Under the pieces are notes generated by a model. That model was given only the letters and a program-made list of their open reading frames with translations. It was not told the origin of the DNA and made no database searches. This document shows positions 59,075-64,000 of a stretch of DNA of 64,000 bases, in pieces. This DNA comes from Litoditis marina (Eukaryota > Nematoda > Chromadorea > Rhabditida > Rhabditidae). The DNA is taken from NCBI GenBank assembly GCA_964036275.1, contig OZ038440.1:7353690-7417689 (forward strand), read 5' to 3'. Position 1 is the stretch's first letter, and each line of letters begins with the position of its first letter. Position numbers and translations under genes: made by a program.

Positions 59075-61371
59075 AGAGAGAGAATCCTAACGAGAACTGT
59101 CGCGCTCTATGTTAAGGAGAAGTTTCGCGCTCTTTGTTGAGGAGAAATCCGGCGCTCTATGTAAAAAAAAGTTCAGCGCTCTATGTTAGGGAGAAGTCTC
59201 GCGCTCTATGTTAGGGAAAAGTTTTGCGCTCTATGCTGCGACATCCCGCGCTCTATGTTAAGGAGAAGTTCCGCGCTCTATGTTAGATAGAAGTCTCGCG
59301 CTCTATGTTAAGACATCCCGCGCTCTATGTTAAGGAGAAGTTCCGCGCTCTATGTTAGGAAGAAGTTCCGCGCTCTATGTTAAGGAGAAGTTCCGCGCTC
59401 TATGCTAGGAAAAAGTTCCTATGTTAGGGAGAAGTTCCGCGCTCTATGCTGAGACATCCCGCGCTCTATGTTAAGTAGAAGTTCCGCGCTCTATGTTAGG
59501 GAGAAGTTCCGCGCTCTATGCTGAGACATCCCGCGCTCTATGTTAAGTAGAAGTTCCGCGCTCTATGTTAGGAAGAAGTTCTGCGCTCTATGTTAAGGAG
59601 AAGTTCCGCGCTCTATGTTAGGAAGAAGTTCCGCGCTCTATGTTAGGGAGAAGTTCCGCGCTCTATGCTGAGACATCCCGCGCTCTATGTTAAGGAGAGG
59701 TTCCGCGCTCTATGTTAGGGAGAAGTTCCGCGCTCTATGCTGAGACATCCCGCGCTCTATGTTAAGTAGAAGTTCCGCGCTCTATGTTAGGAAGAAGTTC
59801 CGCGCTCTATGTTAAGGAGAAGTTCCGCGCTCTATGTTAGGGAGAAGTTCCGCGCTCTATGCTGAGACATCCCGCGCTCTATGTTAAGGAGAAGTTCCGC
59901 GCTCTATGTTAGGAAGAAGTTCCGCGCTCTATGTTAAGGAGAAGTTCCGCGCTCTATGTTAGGAAAAAGTTCCTATGTTAGGGAGAAGTTCCGCGCTCTA
60001 TGTTGAGACATCCCGCGCTCTATGTTAAGTAGAAGTTCCGCGCTCTATGTTAGGGAGAAGCTCCGCGCTCTATGCTGAGACATTCCGCGCTCTATGTTAA
60101 GTAGAAGTTCCGCGCTCTATGTTAGGAAGAAGTTCTGCGCTCTATGTTAAGGAGAAGTTCCGCGCTCTATGTTAGGGAGAAGTCTCGCGCTCTATGTTAG
60201 GGAGAAGTTCCGCGCTCTATGCTGAGACATCCCACGCTCTATGTTAAGTAGAAGTTCCGCGCTCTATGTTAGGGAAAAGTTTCGCGCTCTATGCTGCGAC
60301 ATCCCGCGCTCTATGTTAAGGAGAAGTTCCGCGCTTTATGTTAGATAGAAGTCTCGCGCTCCATGTTAAGACATGCCGCGCTCTATGTTAAGGAGAAGTT
60401 CCGCGCTCTATGTTAGGGAGAGATCTCGCGCTATAGGTTAGAAGAGGACTCGCGCTCTACGTTAGGAAGAGTGCTCGCGCTCTATGCTGCGACATCCCGC
60501 GCTCTATGTTAAGGAGAAGTTCCGCGCTCTATGTTAGATAGAAGTCTCGCGCTCCATGTTAAGACATCCCGCGCTCTATGTTAAGTAGAAGTTCCGCGCT
60601 CTATGTTAGGGAGAGATCTTGCGCTATAAGTTAGAAAGAGGACTCCCGCTCTATGTTAGGGAGAGTGCTCGCGCTCTAAGTTAGATAGAGGACTCGCGCT
60701 CTGTTAGGGAGAGTGCTCGCGCTCTTTGTTGGAGAGAGGAGTCGCGCTCTATGTTAGTGAGAAGACTCGCACTCTATGTTGAAGAGAGGTTTTGCTATTG
60801 AGGACATTTTTCGTGCTCGGTGTTGAGGAGAGCTTCGGCGGTCCATGTTCAGAAAAAATAGGGCCAGGAAGCTCTCGCCAGCCCGGAACAAAAACAAGGG
60901 AGGCGGAGGCGGCTTTAGCCGCCGGCGACCTACCTTGTGGTTGAATAAAACATTAGGAAAAGTGGACTAACTCAGTAACTAAGTAGATAACTTAGGTGGT
61001 TAGGTGGTAAAAATGTAAGAGAAGTGAACATACTCGGGTTCCCACTCCGGCGGCTGGCAGACACAGAACTGACCCATCAGGCTGTCACAGTTCATGAGAA
61101 TGGTACCAGCTTCGACGGGGGAGATACGACCGGCCCACCAACTGAAGAAAGAGAATTGAGAAATGTTCATAGACCCCGGGAAGAGAAGAAAGATAGAAGG
61201 AGAGAGAGAGAAAGAGCGTGAGTGAGAAGGAGATAGAGGAAGAGCGGAAAGAGGGTGTGAATGACACATAGAGATTGAGAAGAGAGAGAATCATAGAGAA
61301 TGGGGAGAGTAGACAGAACTTAGTTGAGAGAAATAGAAAGAAAGAGAGGGGGGAAGAGAGAGAGAGAGAGG

Positions 61372-61411
<40 letters not shown>

Positions 61412-63053
61412 GAGAGAGGTCCTCACCGTGCTTTGTCCAAATGAGCGGCGTACTTGAAACGACGAGCAATGTCCTTGTCGATTTCATCCATCAGACTACT
61501 GGAAAAGGAGAAGAATTATGGAATTAAATGAAATGTTCAGGAAGAAATTGTTCATTTTCTCGTTTTGTGCAGAAATTGGCCAGGTTAAAGTTTGGGGCTA
61601 GAGATCTCCGGGCCCTTTAAGCGAGCCTATACGTTGTGTGTTTGCTGTATTCCGCTGTATTTGTAGTTTGATCTAGTTGTTCCCGGTCTAAACTCGTGAA
61701 TTATGGCGTTTTCTGAGATCCAACTACAGCGAATATTCGATCAATTCATCCGAAAACGGTACCTCTCTGGTTTCGGCTCGAGATAAGCAATTGGGACAGG
61801 TCCATCTTCGGTTTGCACCAAGTCCTTCACGTCTCCAGCTGCGGTGGTCAGTCTGAATTGAGAATCTATTAAACAATATTTTTCCCGGTAGGGCGGTAGT
61901 GCAGAGAAGAAAATTAATATGGAAGACCTGCTCAAGAGAAATAGAACTAGATAATCACAGTTTTCGTTCCAACCAACAAAGCTAATTAGCATACGGTTGA
62001 CAATTGACATGATTAGTCTGTTCTAAGGCGCGCGCAACGTTATGTTAATGTACCCCGAGATATCTAAACTGGCTTTCCTTACAGTTCCACTCCAATAGAG
62101 TTGAACATCCTATTCTATATTTCGCTTACTCCGTATGTGACTTTGTGAGTTGAGTGATAGGTAATATGGACAACGGAATATTCCTGCACACGCCTAAAAC
62201 AAATAAGGAACAAACAAAACAGAAGCTCAAAATGTTCAATATGAAATATCCTCACGCTGGTACGACGGAGTTCACAGTGATAACGGTATTCGCAGTCGAG
62301 ATTTTCTTCAGACCAGGTTTATTCAGGGGCCAACGAACCTGCAAACACAGTAATTAGAAAGCAATAAATGTATACAACATTCTATCAAAACTGCTCTTAA
62401 TCTTAACCACCACAAACTTCGGAAACTAAAACTTAAAAGTTAACTATTTACTATTTTCTATTTCTCGTTGGTTGTGCAGCTTTGTAGTTCTGAGTACGTA
62501 TGCTAGATGATCCCGGCACCTCCATCCCATCCTGCGTCTCTCGCTCTCACTGTTCTTGTCTCTTACATCCCGGCGGGATGTAAGAGCAAAGAAATAGCGT
62601 ATGTTTGGGGAGACGCAGGATGAGATGAAGGTGCCGGGATCTTCTAGCATACGTACTCTGGAGAGAAGAACAAAGAAAAGCGCACAGGGAAGAGAAACGT
62701 TAGCGAATAAGAGCTCAAACAGCTGGGTATTACCATATGGTTTGGTTAGAATTCTGCAAAAACAATAAATACTATCAATCATGAGTTGCACAGCTCTCAT
62801 AGTATACAAACCGTACACAGTTTGCCATAAGTTATAAAGTATAATCAGTAGTGTCTAGGTTCTACGATATATTGGTGAGAAAGGGGATGAAATCTATGAT
62901 TAAATGAAATTCTTCGTCAATTCTTGGTCTCAATCCTAACGAAACTACTGTACCAACCTTCCACTGTCTGTCTTCTAACTGTACTTCTTGGGGGTTCCCA
63001 TATGCATCCTCTGAGTTGGCGGAAGGCTCCTTGTTCTTCGATTTGGATGGCAT
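53426..63053 (-). CDS. SH3-like/SH2/pseudokinase protein, copy C
   Basis: Exon positions equal those of copy B plus 12,918 (3' thirteen-plus exons, 53426-58458), plus 12,924 (61034-61141), or plus 12,928 (61427 onward to 63053). No coding difference from B was noticed in the exons compared. The SH2 FLVR Arg, kinase Lys and HRD Asp are replaced as in A and B. The Helitron at 58729-60937 lies in the same intron as in B. B and C proteins are expected to be identical or nearly so. Confidence 0.83.
58729..60937 (+). mobile_element. Non-autonomous Helitron in an intron of copy C
   Basis: Duplicate of 45811-48013, 6 bp longer in the (GA)n tract. Minisatellite at 59108-60804. Confidence 0.85.
62495..62655. 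repeat. Foldback element in intron 1, copy C
   Basis: Identical to 49567-49727. Confidence 0.8.
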
Positions 63054-64000
63054 TCGGCCTTCTTTGGCGGTCGACGAGCGAAGAATGAAGAAAAACTGAA
63101 CGGATTCAGTAGCTGACGTGGACGGAGACGCGTTTATCCCGGTAAACAGTTCCTGTCAGACCTACGTGTTAGACGTTTTCCTCGTTTTTCTGGTTTTCTT
63201 CGATTTGTCAGGTAGGCAGTTTCAACGTGGCAAACAGGAATGTGGAAAACGAGGGAAAACGAGTTTTCAGATAATGAGAACTGGACTATTCGATTGAAGA
63301 GTGTATGAAAACAGTTTTTTTTTCTCTAAAACAACAGCGAAATATGTTTCAGTTTGCAGTTACTGTTCCAACCGTTTTTTGTCTGTTCTGCTGTGCTTGT
63401 AGTTCGAACTGAATTTCAGAACCAAAGTACAGCCCATACTTGATAGCCCATACTTTTTGACCTATGTGAGTATTTTATTTTGAGAAACGAAATATTCTAA
63501 ACACAATAATTCATGCCAACAGCAGGTATTTTGAAAAATGAGTCTTGGCATTCGGCCTTCTTTGGCGGTCGACGAGCGAAGAATGAAGAAAAACTGAACG
63601 GATTTAGTAGCTGACGTGGACGGAGACGCGTTTATCCCGGTAAACAGTTCCTGTCAGACCTACGTGTTAGACGTTTTCCTCGTTTTTCTCGTTTTTCTTC
63701 GATTTGTCAGGTAGGCAGTTTCAACGTGGTTAACAGGTATGTGGAAAACGAGGAAAAACGAGTTTTTAGACAATGCGAACTGATCTACTCGATTGAAGAG
63801 AGTATCGAATAGCTTTCTGATCTAAAACAACAGCAAAATATGTTACAGTTTGAAGTTAATGTTTTAACTGTTAATTTTGTCCGTTCTGTAGTGCTTGTAG
63901 TTTTATATAAATCATGACAACAGCAGCTGTTTTGAAACATTTGAACGAGTGTTCAACTCTTGCGTATATTGTACAATTGTCCCTTGAGCCAAATTAGGTT
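63054..64000 (-). promoter_or_regulatory. Duplicated 5' flank of copy C
   Basis: Same double-block arrangement as upstream of B (blocks about 63047-63271 and 63546-63765), then the C/G-run repeat cut by the window end. Confidence 0.5.

Larger units (their letters stand above)
51185..64000. repeat. 12.92-kb segmental duplication, unit 2 (contains copy C, cut by window end)
   Basis: Near-identical to 38268-51072. The window ends about 110 bp before the point where unit 1 ended, so whether a third unit follows cannot be seen. Confidence 0.9.

Overview
The window is intron-rich, AT-leaning DNA from an invertebrate animal. The evidence is spliced genes with short introns, an SH2/kinase-type signalling protein, a Penelope-like retroelement, Helitrons, tRNA-derived SINEs and small inverted-repeat elements. 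I cannot fix the phylum; nematode- or tardigrade-like genomes would fit. There is no bacterial operon structure, rRNA gene or CRISPR array.

The backbone is a gene family on the minus strand. Each copy has about 21 exons and encodes roughly 654 residues: a diverged SH3-like segment, an SH2 domain and a C-terminal tyrosine-kinase-like domain that looks catalytically dead. Three apparently intact copies lie at 8635-16211 (A), 40508-50125 (B) and 53426-63053 (C). The 5' intron of a fourth copy (copy 0), which has lost its first exon, occupies the left edge. B and C sit in a 12.92-kb direct tandem duplication (38268-51184 and 51185 to the window end) that differs almost only in microsatellite and homopolymer length, so it is very recent or an assembly duplicate.

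Between copy 0 and copy A, 1566-6635 (minus) holds a second spliced gene. All its exon phases join into about 600 codons for a single-pass membrane protein with a proline-rich, basic N-terminus; I do not recognise its family.

Upstream of copy A (16.4-25.2 kb) the flank is split by a head-to-tail pair of Helitrons carrying a 25-bp minisatellite. A head-to-tail array of a non-coding 3,076-bp unit follows, each unit ending in a 156-bp module that folds into three consecutive hairpins.

Between A and B (26-36 kb) is an AT-richer accessory block. It holds a Penelope-like element with its GIY-YIG domain before the reverse transcriptase (minus), and a plus-strand seven-exon gene of 246 codons interrupted in exon 4 by a 4.36-kb LTR retroelement with a perfect 5-bp target duplication.

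A 3.82-kb palindrome-ended element (36301-40123) was inserted just downstream of copy B. Copy A preserves the empty site, and copy C carries only the element's right half because the tandem-duplication breakpoint lies inside it. A 2.2-kb Helitron sits in the same intron of B and C but not in A. Comparing the copies therefore gives a relative history: the family duplicated, different mobile elements hit each copy, then B duplicated to give C.
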